Below, one piece after another: positions 56,910 to 64,000 of a DNA stretch of 64,000 bases; position 1 is the stretch's first letter; every line of letters begins with the position of its first letter. Made by a program: the position numbers and the translations under genes. Origin of the DNA: Luteibacter sp. 9135 (GTDB lineage: Bacteria; Pseudomonadota; Gammaproteobacteria; Xanthomonadales; Rhodanobacteraceae); the NCBI RefSeq assembly GCF_000745005.1, contig NZ_JQNB01000001.1, positions 124,001-188,000 on the forward strand, given 5' to 3'. The notes below the pieces were generated by a model. It saw nothing but the letters and a program-made list of their open reading frames with translations. It was not told where the DNA came from and did not search any database.

Positions 56910-58292
56910 ATGGCAGTCAGCGTTTTCGACCTCTTCAAGATCGGCATCGGCCCCTCGTCCTCGCACACGGTGGGCCCCATGCGCGCGGGTGCGCGCTTCG
57001 CCGAACACTGGCTGGACGAGAAGGGCGTGCTCGATCGCGTCGTGCGCGTGCGCTGCGAGCTGTTCGGCTCGCTGGCGATGACCGGTCGCGGCCACGGTAC
57101 GGACAAGGCCGTGTTGCTGGGTTTCGAGGGCGAATGGCCCGATCGCGTCGATCCGGACACCATTCCGGCCACGCTGGAGCGTATCCGCTCGTCGCGGCGC
57201 ATCCGCCTGCTCGGCCGCCACGAGATCGCCTTCGACGAGAAGGTCGACCTGGTCTTCAACAAGCGACAGAAGCTCCCGTTCCATACCAACGGCATGCGTT
57301 TCTCGGCCTACGACGCCGAGGGCAACGAGCTGGCCACGCGCGATTACTACTCGGTCGGCGGCGGTTTCGTGGTCAATCCCGATGAAGCAGCCGAAGACCG
57401 CATCGTGGCCGACACCAGCGAGCAGCCCTATGCCTATTCCACGGGCGACCAGCTGCTGTCGCTGTGCAAGGAACACAACCTCACCATCGCCCAGCTGGTC
57501 GTCCGCAACGAGGGAATCTGGCGCCCCGAGGCGGAGACCCGCGCTGGCCTGCTGCGCATCTGGAAGGCCATGCAGGATTGCGTGGCGCGCGGCCTGCGCT
57601 CCCCCGGCGTGCTGCCGGGCGGCCTGAAGGTGAACCGCCGCGCCCCGGCCATGGCCGCCGAGCTGCGGGCCCAACCCGAAGCCGCGCTGCGCGACCCGCT
57701 CACCATCCTGGACTGGGTCAACCTCTACGCGCTGGCCGTGAACGAAGAGAACGCCGCCGGCGGCAGCGTGGTTACCGCGCCGACCAACGGTGCCGCCGGC
57801 ATCGTCCCGGCCGTGCTGCACTACTACCGCCACTTCTGCCCCAGCGCCTCGGAAGACGGCATCGTCGAGTTCCTGCTCACCGCCGGGGCCATCGGCATCC
57901 TCTACAAGGAAAACGCCTCGATCTCCGGCGCCGAGGTGGGTTGCCAGGGCGAGGTGGGCGTGGCGTGCTCCATGGCGGCCGGCGGCCTGACCGCGGCCCT
58001 GGGTGGCAGCGTCACCCAGGTGGAGAACGCGGCCGAAATCGGCATGGAACACAATCTGGGCCTCACCTGCGACCCCATCGGCGGCCTGGTCCAGATTCCC
58101 TGCATCGAACGCAACGCCATGGGCGCGGTCAAGGCGATCAACGCCAGCCGCATGGCCCTGAAAAGCGACGGCAAGCACCACGTTTCGCTCGACAAAGTCA
58201 TCGCCACCATGCGCGACACGGGGCGCGACATGAAGGACAAGTACAAGGAAACCTCCCGCGGCGGCCTGGCAGTCAACGTCATCGAATGCTGA
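56910..58292 (+). CDS. sdaA: L-serine dehydratase (iron-sulfur type)
   Basis: Deaminates L-serine to pyruvate and ammonia using a [4Fe-4S] cluster. The 460-residue single-chain form begins with the beta domain ([20 protein letters not shown]) and continues into the alpha domain, with [33 protein letters not shown] and [19 protein letters not shown] holding the cluster Cys residues. The start follows the family. Confidence 0.96.
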   Translation: MAVSVFDLFKIGIGPSSSHTVGPMRAGARFAEHWLDEKGVLDRVVRVRCELFGSLAMTGRGHGTDKAVLLGFEGEWPDRVDPDTIPATLERIRSSRRIRLLGRHEIAFDEKVDLVFNKRQKLPFHTNGMRFSAYDAEGNELATRDYYSVGGGFVVNPDEAAEDRIVADTSEQPYAYSTGDQLLSLCKEHNLTIAQLVVRNEGIWRPEAETRAGLLRIWKAMQDCVARGLRSPGVLPGGLKVNRRAPAMAAELRAQPEAALRDPLTILDWVNLYALAVNEENAAGGSVVTAPTNGAAGIVPAVLHYYRHFCPSASEDGIVEFLLTAGAIGILYKENASISGAEVGCQGEVGVACSMAAGGLTAALGGSVTQVENAAEIGMEHNLGLTCDPIGGLVQIPCIERNAMGAVKAINASRMALKSDGKHHVSLDKVIATMRDTGRDMKDKYKETSRGGLAVNVIEC

Positions 58293-58320
58293 CGCCCCAC
58301 CTGGGGCACGCAACACCACC

Positions 58321-58345
58321 GTAGGAGCGCACGATGTGCGCGATT
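58321..58345 (+). repeat. REP-like hairpin, GCGCAC/GTGCGC type
   Basis: GTAGGAGC head, stem GCGCAC / GTGCGC, loop GAT, placed between the convergent sdaA and the small secreted protein gene. Confidence 0.72.
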
Positions 58346-58412
58346 CCGATGTGCGTGATCGCGATATGTCGGGTTGGGATAGGCCCTATGTGCGGTGCCG
58401 CAGGTGACCGCA

Positions 58413-58793
58413 TCAGCGTGTGGGGCACACCCTCGGCAGCCGTTCGACGGTCTCGACGCGCACGGGCTCGTCCTCGCCCCACCAGTTGGCCACGGCGGTG
58501 TAGCAGATCCTCAGCTTGCCGCGGCGGGTGTCGAAACGCTGCTTGCTGGTGTACGCGAAGCACGACACCGAGGCCAGGTGGCCGAGCTCGCGCATCGTCA
58601 TGGCGCAGCGCCGCACGGATGCCACCGGGTCTTCGCCAGGGTATAGCGTGAAGTAGAAACCCTTGGCGGTACGGTCGTAGGACTCCGAATCGATCAGCCG
58701 GCCCTTGTCGCTCCAGACCTCATCGGCTGCGGCAATGCCGCATGCCGTGAAGGCAAGCAACAACATGCCGCTGGCGACCACCATCGAACGCAT
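58413..58793 (-). CDS. Small secreted Cys-containing protein of unknown function
   Basis: A 126-residue product with a signal peptide (MRSMVVASGMLLLAFTACGI, cleavage likely near AIAA-A) and several Cys in the mature part, in RRCAMTMRELGH, SVSCFAY, RICYTAVANWW and PRVCPTR. An FTAC at 15-18 is a weak lipobox-like site, so lipidation is possible but unlikely. I recognise no family. It is convergent with sdaA and divergent from the permease. Confidence 0.8.
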   Translation of the reverse strand: MRSMVVASGMLLLAFTACGIAAADEVWSDKGRLIDSESYDRTAKGFYFTLYPGEDPVASVRRCAMTMRELGHLASVSCFAYTSKQRFDTRRGKLRICYTAVANWWGEDEPVRVETVERLPRVCPTR

Positions 58794-58951
58794 CCGAACC
58801 CCTTTAGCCCTACCGCGTCGGCGAGTGTATATCGACGCGACGCCTTGTGTACCGGGATGAACGATGGCTGACAGGGGCGGCGCAGGCTGTCATGATCCGG
58901 CCCTTGTGCCGCCCTGGGGTGGTTTGTCCACCCCGTCCGACCGGAGTCTGT

Positions 58952-60622
58952 ATGTCCAACCACCATATCCGCCGCGACGTCGGCGCCTTCGCCCTCATGC
59001 TGACCGGCCTGGGCTCGATCATCGGCTCGGGCTGGCTGTTCGGCGCCTGGCACGCTGCCCAACTGGCCGGCCCGGGTGCCGTCTACGCCTGGATCATCGG
59101 CGCCGTCATCATCCTGTTCATCGCGCTGACCTACGCGGAACTGGGTGCGATGTTCCCCGAATCCGGTGGCATGGTGCGCTACGGCCATTACTCCCACGGC
59201 TCACTGGTCGGCTTCATCGCCGGCTGGGCCAACTGGATCGCCATCGTCTCGGTGATCCCCGTGGAGGCCGAGGCCTCCGTCCAGTACATGGCCTCTTGGC
59301 CGTGGGAATGGGCGCAGTGGACCAAGGGCCTGTACGTGGTCACCGCCGGCCATGGCGAACTCACCCCGCCTGGCCTGGCCATCGCCGCCGTGCTGGTCGT
59401 GGTGTATTTCCTGCTGAACTTCTGGAGCGTGAAGCTGTTCGCCAAGAGCAACACGGCGATCACGGTCTTCAAGCTGGTCGTGCCTGCCGCCACCGGCATC
59501 GCGCTGATCTACACCAGCTACAACCCGGGCAACTTCCACATCGGCGCCCACGGCGGCAACCACGCGATCGACATCTCGTCGATCCTCACCGCCGTGGCCA
59601 TCTCGGGTATCGTCTTCAGCTTCAACGGCTTCCAGAGCCCGGTGAACCTCGCCGGCGAAGCCCGCAACCCCGGCCGCAGCGTGCCCTTCGCCGTCATCGG
59701 CTCGATCCTGCTGGCTACCGTGGTCTACGTGCTGCTGCAGATCGCCTTCATCGGTGCCGTGCCGCCCGAGCAGCTGGGTAACGGCTGGGCCGGCCTCGAG
59801 TACGCCTCGCCGTTTGCGCAGCTCGCCACTGCGCTGATGATCAACTGGATGGCGATCCTGCTGTACGCGGACGCCTTCGTCAGCCCCAGCGGCACCGGCG
59901 CCACCTACACCGCCACCACGGCGCGCATGATCTACGCCATGGAGCGCAACGGCCAGTTGCCGAAGATATTCGGCCACATCAACCCGCGCTTCGGCATTCC
60001 CCGCCCGGCGATGTGGCTGAACCTGGTGGTGAGCTTCATCTTCCTGTTCTTCTTCCGCGGCTGGGGCACGCTGGCGGCGGTGATCTCGGTGTCCACGATC
60101 ATCTCCTACCTGACCGGCCCGGTCAGCGTCATGACCCTGCGCCGCACCGCGCCGGAACTGAAGCGCCCCCTGCGCATCGCCGGCCTGCCCACCCTGGCCG
60201 CGCTGGCCTTCATCTTCGCCACCGAACTGCTGTACTGGGCGAAGTGGCCGCTCACCGGCGAGATCATCCTGCTGATGGTCGTCGCGCTGCCGATCTATTT
60301 CTACTACACCGCCAAGTCGGGCTGGGAAGACTTCCACCGCCACCTCAAGGGCGCCTGGTGGCTGATCGTCTACCTGCCGGTGCTCGCCCTTGTCTCCTGG
60401 GCTGGCAGCAAGACGTTCGGCGGACACGACTACCTCCCCTACGGCTATGACCTGGCCGTGGTCGCGGTCATCGGCGTGATCTTCTACTTCTGGGGCGTCG
60501 CGTCCGGCTGGCGTACGCCGATGGTCGAAGCCGCGCGCTTCCACCATGACGAAGATAGCGGCGGCGAACCCGTGCTCCCGCCCAGCGCCGACGAGGCCGG
60601 GCAAGTCACCGGCCGCCGGTAA
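58952..60622 (+). CDS. APC-family amino acid permease
   Basis: A 556-residue membrane transporter with about 12-14 helices. It begins DVGAFALMLTGLGSIIGSGW, the APC substrate-site region, then AELGAMFPESGGMVRYGHY. The order and the WANWIAIVSVIPVEAEASVQ segment resemble aspartate/proton-symporter-like permeases, but substrate cannot be fixed. ATG at 58952 has GGAG 6 bp upstream; longer frames run through the leader. A terminator follows. Confidence 0.9.
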   Translation: MSNHHIRRDVGAFALMLTGLGSIIGSGWLFGAWHAAQLAGPGAVYAWIIGAVIILFIALTYAELGAMFPESGGMVRYGHYSHGSLVGFIAGWANWIAIVSVIPVEAEASVQYMASWPWEWAQWTKGLYVVTAGHGELTPPGLAIAAVLVVVYFLLNFWSVKLFAKSNTAITVFKLVVPAATGIALIYTSYNPGNFHIGAHGGNHAIDISSILTAVAISGIVFSFNGFQSPVNLAGEARNPGRSVPFAVIGSILLATVVYVLLQIAFIGAVPPEQLGNGWAGLEYASPFAQLATALMINWMAILLYADAFVSPSGTGATYTATTARMIYAMERNGQLPKIFGHINPRFGIPRPAMWLNLVVSFIFLFFFRGWGTLAAVISVSTIISYLTGPVSVMTLRRTAPELKRPLRIAGLPTLAALAFIFATELLYWAKWPLTGEIILLMVVALPIYFYYTAKSGWEDFHRHLKGAWWLIVYLPVLALVSWAGSKTFGGHDYLPYGYDLAVVAVIGVIFYFWGVASGWRTPMVEAARFHHDEDSGGEPVLPPSADEAGQVTGRR

Positions 60623-60625
60623 ACG

Positions 60626-60654
60626 AAAAACCGCCCTTCGGGGCTGTTTTTTTT
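60626..60654 (+). terminator. Rho-independent terminator after the permease
   Basis: Stem of five A-T pairs plus CCGCCC / GGGCTG with one mismatch, UUCG tetraloop, and a run of eight T, starting three bases after the permease stop. Confidence 0.82.
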
Positions 60655-60714
60655 GGTTCTTCGCGCATGACTGGGCCTGTCGCTAAGCCGGAGCCGAAGC
60701 CAGAACCGCCGTCG

Positions 60715-61044
60715 CTCGTACGGCTCGGCGAGGAGGCGCTGGGTGGTCACACTCTGCGCTCGGGCAGCGGCCGCAAGCGGCCGAACTCGCTCAGAGCGTA
60801 ACCACCCAGCACCTCTGCGACGACAGAGGCAGCGGGAGTGGAAAAGCAAAGCGCTGGTGATCTCGGACGGGGCCACCCTGGAGATGCCGCTTCGGGCGAT
60901 GCCGCGAGCGTCGCTTTCCCTACCCGGCACCTCAGTCGTCGGGGAGGTGTCGGGGGGTCATCCTCTGAGCGAGTTCGGCCGCTTGCGGCCGCTGCCCGAG
61001 CGCAGAGGGTGACCACCCGACGCCTCCTCCCGATACCGCACGAG
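60715..61044. repeat. Inverted pair of 110-bp structured arms
   Basis: Arms 60715-60824 and 60935-61044 are reverse complements over about 110 bp with scattered mismatches, separated by 110 bp. Each arm is itself a hairpin: CGGCCGC / GCGGCCG at its heart and GGGTGGT / ACCACCC further out. The sequence family differs from the long repeat at 191, 13216 and 41939. In 60655-61117 no credible gene is seen; the small open frames here follow the repeats. Confidence 0.82.
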
Positions 61045-61117
61045 AACCGACGCCTCTTCTCCGTATCGTACGAGCAGCAGGCGCATATCCCGTGCACCCC
61101 AATTATTACGTACAGAC

Positions 61118-62185
61118 CTATAAGGCCAGCACATCGCCCAGCAGTGCCTGCGCCGTAATCTCCGGCCCCGCGCCCGGCCCCTGGATCACCAGCGGCGTGG
61201 CGTGATAACGCGTCGTGGTCAGGGCGAACTGGTTGTCCGTGCCGGAGAGCCGCGAGGCCGGATGGTCGAGGCCGACTTCGACCAGACCGACGCGCGCCCG
61301 GCCACGCTGGTTGAGGCGTGCCAGGTAGCGCAACACCTTGCCATTCGCCCTGGCCTGCTCATGCCGCAGCCGAAGCGGCTCGTCCAGTTCGTCCAGACGT
61401 TCGAGGAAGGTTTTCGTATCGACGCCACGCAGGGTCTCGGGCACCAGGCTTTCCACTTCCACCTCGTCGCTGCCGAGCGCGAAGCCCGCATTGCGGGCGA
61501 TGATCAGCAGCTTGCGCGCCACGTCCTCGCCCGAAAGGTCCGAGCGCGGGTCCGGCTCGGTGAAGCCCAGGCGACGCGCGTCGGCCAGCAGCGACGAGAA
61601 CGGGCGACTGCCGTCGTATTGGTTGAACAGCCACGACAGCGATCCCGAAAACACGCCCTCCAGGGTGAGCAGGCTGTCGCCACAGTTGCGCAGGCGGCGC
61701 AGCGTGGACAGCACGGGTAGCCCTGCGCCCACCGTGGCGGCATCCCCGTAGACGCTGCCGTTCGCCGTGGCGCCCTGCAAGGCGCGCCAGCCGGACAGCT
61801 GACCGCCGGCGAGCGCCTTGTTCGCAGTGACGACGTGGTAGCCGGCGGCCAGCCAGCCGGCGTGGCGGCCCGCCTCGATCGCGCATGCGGTGGCGTCGAT
61901 CACCACCTTGCGCGGGGCACCCGTGGCGTCCAGGGCGGCCAGCAAGGGTGCATTCTCACGCCCGTCCCGGCCCTTGGCCAGGCAACCGGCGGCATCGCCC
62001 GGCAAGAGGCCGTCCGGTGCCGCGTGCTGGCGCTTCGAATTGGCCACGCCGACCAGGCGCAGCGACCGGGCTGCCGGCGTGGCGAGCAGGGTCAGCAAGG
62101 CGCGGCCGACCACACCGGTACCGAGCAACACGACCGCCGTGCGCGGCGCATCGGCCACGAGGGGAGCGGCGATCACGGCGCTCAT
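61118..62185 (-). CDS. hom: Homoserine dehydrogenase
   Basis: Reduces aspartate semialdehyde to homoserine, the branch to methionine and threonine. The 355-residue protein has the NAD(P)-binding TAVVLLGTGVVGRALLTLL, TANKALAGGQLSGW, the GAGLPVLSTLRRL stretch, and FSGSLSWLFNQYDG then DLSGEDVARKLLIIAR with the catalytic Lys. It is a single-domain form like the dehydrogenase half of ThrA/MetL, without an ACT domain or kinase. It overlaps metB by four bases, and is the last gene of the metX-metB-hom unit. Confidence 0.95.
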   Translation of the reverse strand: MSAVIAAPLVADAPRTAVVLLGTGVVGRALLTLLATPAARSLRLVGVANSKRQHAAPDGLLPGDAAGCLAKGRDGRENAPLLAALDATGAPRKVVIDATACAIEAGRHAGWLAAGYHVVTANKALAGGQLSGWRALQGATANGSVYGDAATVGAGLPVLSTLRRLRNCGDSLLTLEGVFSGSLSWLFNQYDGSRPFSSLLADARRLGFTEPDPRSDLSGEDVARKLLIIARNAGFALGSDEVEVESLVPETLRGVDTKTFLERLDELDEPLRLRHEQARANGKVLRYLARLNQRGRARVGLVEVGLDHPASRLSGTDNQFALTTTRYHATPLVIQGPGAGPEITAQALLGDVLAL

Positions 62186-63378
62186 GCGCCGACCTTGCGT
62201 TTCGAGGTGACCGAAGCGACGGCGGCGGCACGCGCCAGCGCGTCTTCAAGGTCGGCCAACAGATCGTCGCCGTCCTCGATACCGACCGACAGGCGCAGCA
62301 GGCTGTCCGAAATGCCGGCGACCTTGCGCGCTTCCGGTGCCATGGATGCGTGAGTCATCGACGCCGGATGCGCGACGAGGCTTTCGACGCCGCCCAGCGA
62401 TTCGGCCAGGGAGAAGTAACGGAGCCCGTCGACGAAGGCTTCGATCGCGTCGGTGCCGCCGGCGATCTCGAAGCTGAGCATCGCGCCGAAACCCTTCTGC
62501 TGGCGCTGCGCCAGCGCGTGCCCCGGATGCGACGCGAGCCCCGGGTAGAACACGCGCGACACGGCGTCGTGCGCGTCCAGGCGTGCGGCAATGCGATGCG
62601 CATTCTCCTCGTGGGCACGCAGGCGCACGGCGAGCGTGCGCACGCCACGCAGGGTGAGGAAGCTGTCGAACGGCGAACCGGTCAGGCCGTTGCAGTTGCC
62701 CCACCACTTCAGCTGGTCGGCCACGGCCTGGTCGGCGGCGATCACCGCGCCACCGACCACGTCGCTGTGGCCGTTGATGTACTTCGTGGTCGAGTGGACG
62801 ACGATGTCCGCACCCAGCTTCAGCGGCTGCTGCAGCGCTGGCGAAAGGAAGGTGTTGTCGACCACCACCAGCGCGCCGACGGCGTGCGCGGCCTGCGCGA
62901 CGTGGCGCACGTCGGTGATGCGTAGCAAGGGATTCGAAGGCGTCTCGACCCACACCAGCGCCGGCTTCTCCGCGAGGCCGTCGGCCAGTGCGGTCGGCTC
63001 GGTGAAATCGACGAAACGGAGGCGGAAGCGTCCCTTCTTCGCCCAGGCGTCCAGCAGACGCCAGGTGCCGCCGTAGCAGTCGTGCGCGGCCAGCACCAGC
63101 GCACCGGACGGCACCAGCTCCAGGGCCAGCGCGACTGCCGACATGCCGCTGCCGGTGACGACGGCACCCGCGCCTTCTTCCAGTTCGGTCAGCGCTTCGC
63201 CGAGCAGGTCGCGGGTGGGGTTACCGCTGCGCGAGTAGTCGTAGGCGCGCTTGCGGCCAAAGCCCTCGAACGCGTAGTTGGTCGACAGGTGCAGCGGAGG
63301 CACGACGGCGCCGTGCTGGGTGTCGGATTCGATGCCGGCGCGGACGGCGCGGGTACACAGGCGGGATTCGTGGGTCAT
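62182..63378 (-). CDS. metB: Cystathionine gamma-synthase / O-acylhomoserine sulfhydrylase type enzyme
   Basis: A 398-residue PLP enzyme of the Cys/Met-metabolism family. It has YDYSRSGNPTRDLLGEALTE, GSGMSAVALALELV, and the PLP Lys in VVHSTTKYINGHSDVVGG, and RVFYPGLASHPGHALAQRQ further on. Clustering with metX and hom makes a role in methionine synthesis from an acyl-homoserine very likely. Whether cysteine or sulfide is the preferred second substrate cannot be told from the sequence. Confidence 0.93.
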   Translation of the reverse strand: MTHESRLCTRAVRAGIESDTQHGAVVPPLHLSTNYAFEGFGRKRAYDYSRSGNPTRDLLGEALTELEEGAGAVVTGSGMSAVALALELVPSGALVLAAHDCYGGTWRLLDAWAKKGRFRLRFVDFTEPTALADGLAEKPALVWVETPSNPLLRITDVRHVAQAAHAVGALVVVDNTFLSPALQQPLKLGADIVVHSTTKYINGHSDVVGGAVIAADQAVADQLKWWGNCNGLTGSPFDSFLTLRGVRTLAVRLRAHEENAHRIAARLDAHDAVSRVFYPGLASHPGHALAQRQQKGFGAMLSFEIAGGTDAIEAFVDGLRYFSLAESLGGVESLVAHPASMTHASMAPEARKVAGISDSLLRLSVGIEDGDDLLADLEDALARAAAVASVTSKRKVGA

Positions 63379-63381
63379 GGC

Positions 63382-64000
63382 TTAGCGGTCTCCGCGACAG
63401 TCGTTGAGTGCGTGACGCAGCACGGGAGCGAGCTGCACGGTTTCTTTGAGGAAGGCATCGTGGCCATAGGGGGAATCCACGACTTCGAGCGAGGCGGTAC
63501 CGGCCAGCCGGTGCTGGAGCTCGCACAGATCGGCCAACGGCACCAGGCGATCGGACGGGAAACCGACCAGGGTGGTCGGGGTGGACACCCGCTCGGGGGC
63601 GATGTCGTGCAGGTCGATGGATTCAGAGAGCGCGAGGAACCGCTCGGGGTCGAAGCGCTCGACGAAGCGGCGCCCGGCATGTTCCAGGTAATCCTCCACC
63701 GGGAAATGGAAGCGGCCGTCGCGCAGTTCCGGGCCCGCGGCAAAACGGCGGGAGAACTCCTCGCTGCCGCGATACGTGGTCATGGCCAGCTGGCGGGCCA
63801 GGCCCAGGGCTTCGTCGACCTGGCCCGAGGCGATACCCAGGCGGACGATCCCGCGCTGCACGGAGCGCTGCGCCGTCGCCAGGGGGTGCGGGCGGTGTGC
63901 GCCGGCCAGCAGCACCAGCGAACGCAGCTTCTCGGGGTAGGCCGCCGCGAAGGCCAGACCGGTCATCGCACCGTAGGACGAGCCGACGAATGCATGCACG
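63382..64000 (-). CDS. metX: Homoserine O-acyltransferase, MetX type (partial)
   Basis: The C-terminal about 206 residues; the N-terminus is beyond the window end. The alpha/beta-hydrolase nucleophile elbow is GSSYGAM near the visible start, unlike the GGSMGGMQ more usual in MetX. The catalytic Asp is expected around LVGFPSDRLVPLADL and the His in SPYGHDAFLKE. Family members use acetyl-CoA or succinyl-CoA and, in some Xanthomonadales paralogs, serine as acceptor; the genes beside it favour homoserine. Confidence 0.87.
   Translation of the reverse strand, partial: VHAFVGSSYGAMTGLAFAAAYPEKLRSLVLLAGAHRPHPLATAQRSVQRGIVRLGIASGQVDEALGLARQLAMTTYRGSEEFSRRFAAGPELRDGRFHFPVEDYLEHAGRRFVERFDPERFLALSESIDLHDIAPERVSTPTTLVGFPSDRLVPLADLCELQHRLAGTASLEVVDSPYGHDAFLKETVQLAPVLRHALNDCRGDR

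Noticed and set aside
60715..61044. CRISPR array
   Set aside because: The repeats are inverted, long and only two; there is no regular direct repeat-spacer pattern anywhere in the window.

Overview
The window is GC-rich DNA (roughly two thirds G+C by eye) from a gammaproteobacterial chromosome. The gene order pyrH-frr-uppS-cdsA-dxr-rseP-bamA-lpxD-fabZ-lpxA-lpxB-rnhB, the metX-metB-hom cluster, the lptF/lptG-pepA-holC locus and the protein sequences point to the Xanthomonadales (Lysobacterales), most likely a Rhodanobacteraceae such as Luteibacter or Dyella. The genus is an inference.

Layout. 1-600: the end of an IS110-family transposase abutting half of a long structured repeat. 774-13271: envelope and lipid genes (nucleotide, isoprenoid, phospholipid, outer-membrane assembly and lipid A synthesis). 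13216-14025: a full copy of the repeat. 14127-24501: a small secreted protein, a minus-strand molybdenum-cofactor operon (moaA-moaD-moaE-moaCB fusion-moeA) and, divergent from it, a plus-strand operon for a PaoABC-type molybdenum hydroxylase with its XdhC-like and MocA-like maturation factors, then an HU-like nucleoid protein. 24634-27918: REP sequences, a BlaI-type repressor with two well-formed operators, an M56 metallopeptidase and a HAD phosphatase. 27940-34964: an LTA-synthase-like membrane enzyme divergent from a two-component system that appears to be in one operon with an esterase-like hydrolase, two ArnE/ArnF-sized transporters and a DegT aminotransferase. 34990-41873: tsaB, creD, a DinG/YoaA helicase and valS. 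41898-44053: a second full copy of the repeat, split by a complete IS3-family element with a 3-bp target duplication. 44091-48315: holC, pepA, lptF and lptG. 48327-58793: a one-piece hybrid sensor kinase, two DUF697-type GTPases flanking yceI-yceJ-yceI, a glutaredoxin-like protein, sdaA and a small secreted protein. 58952-64000: an amino-acid permease, a second type of inverted repeat, and hom, metB and metX (cut by the window end).

The most unusual content is non-coding. A unit of about 785 bp occurs twice in full, in opposite orientations (13216-14003 and 41939-43982), and once as a half (191-596). It has two inverted structured cores of about 240 bp around two divergent REP-headed modules. 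Stems in the cores differ between copies by matched changes on both arms, which supports a conserved DNA or RNA fold. All three copies lie where operons conserved in related bacteria appear to be interrupted, and one supplies the last codons of rnhB. A separate pair of inverted 110-bp arms lies at 60715-61044, and ten short REP-like hairpins with a shared GTAGGAGC-type head are scattered through the window.
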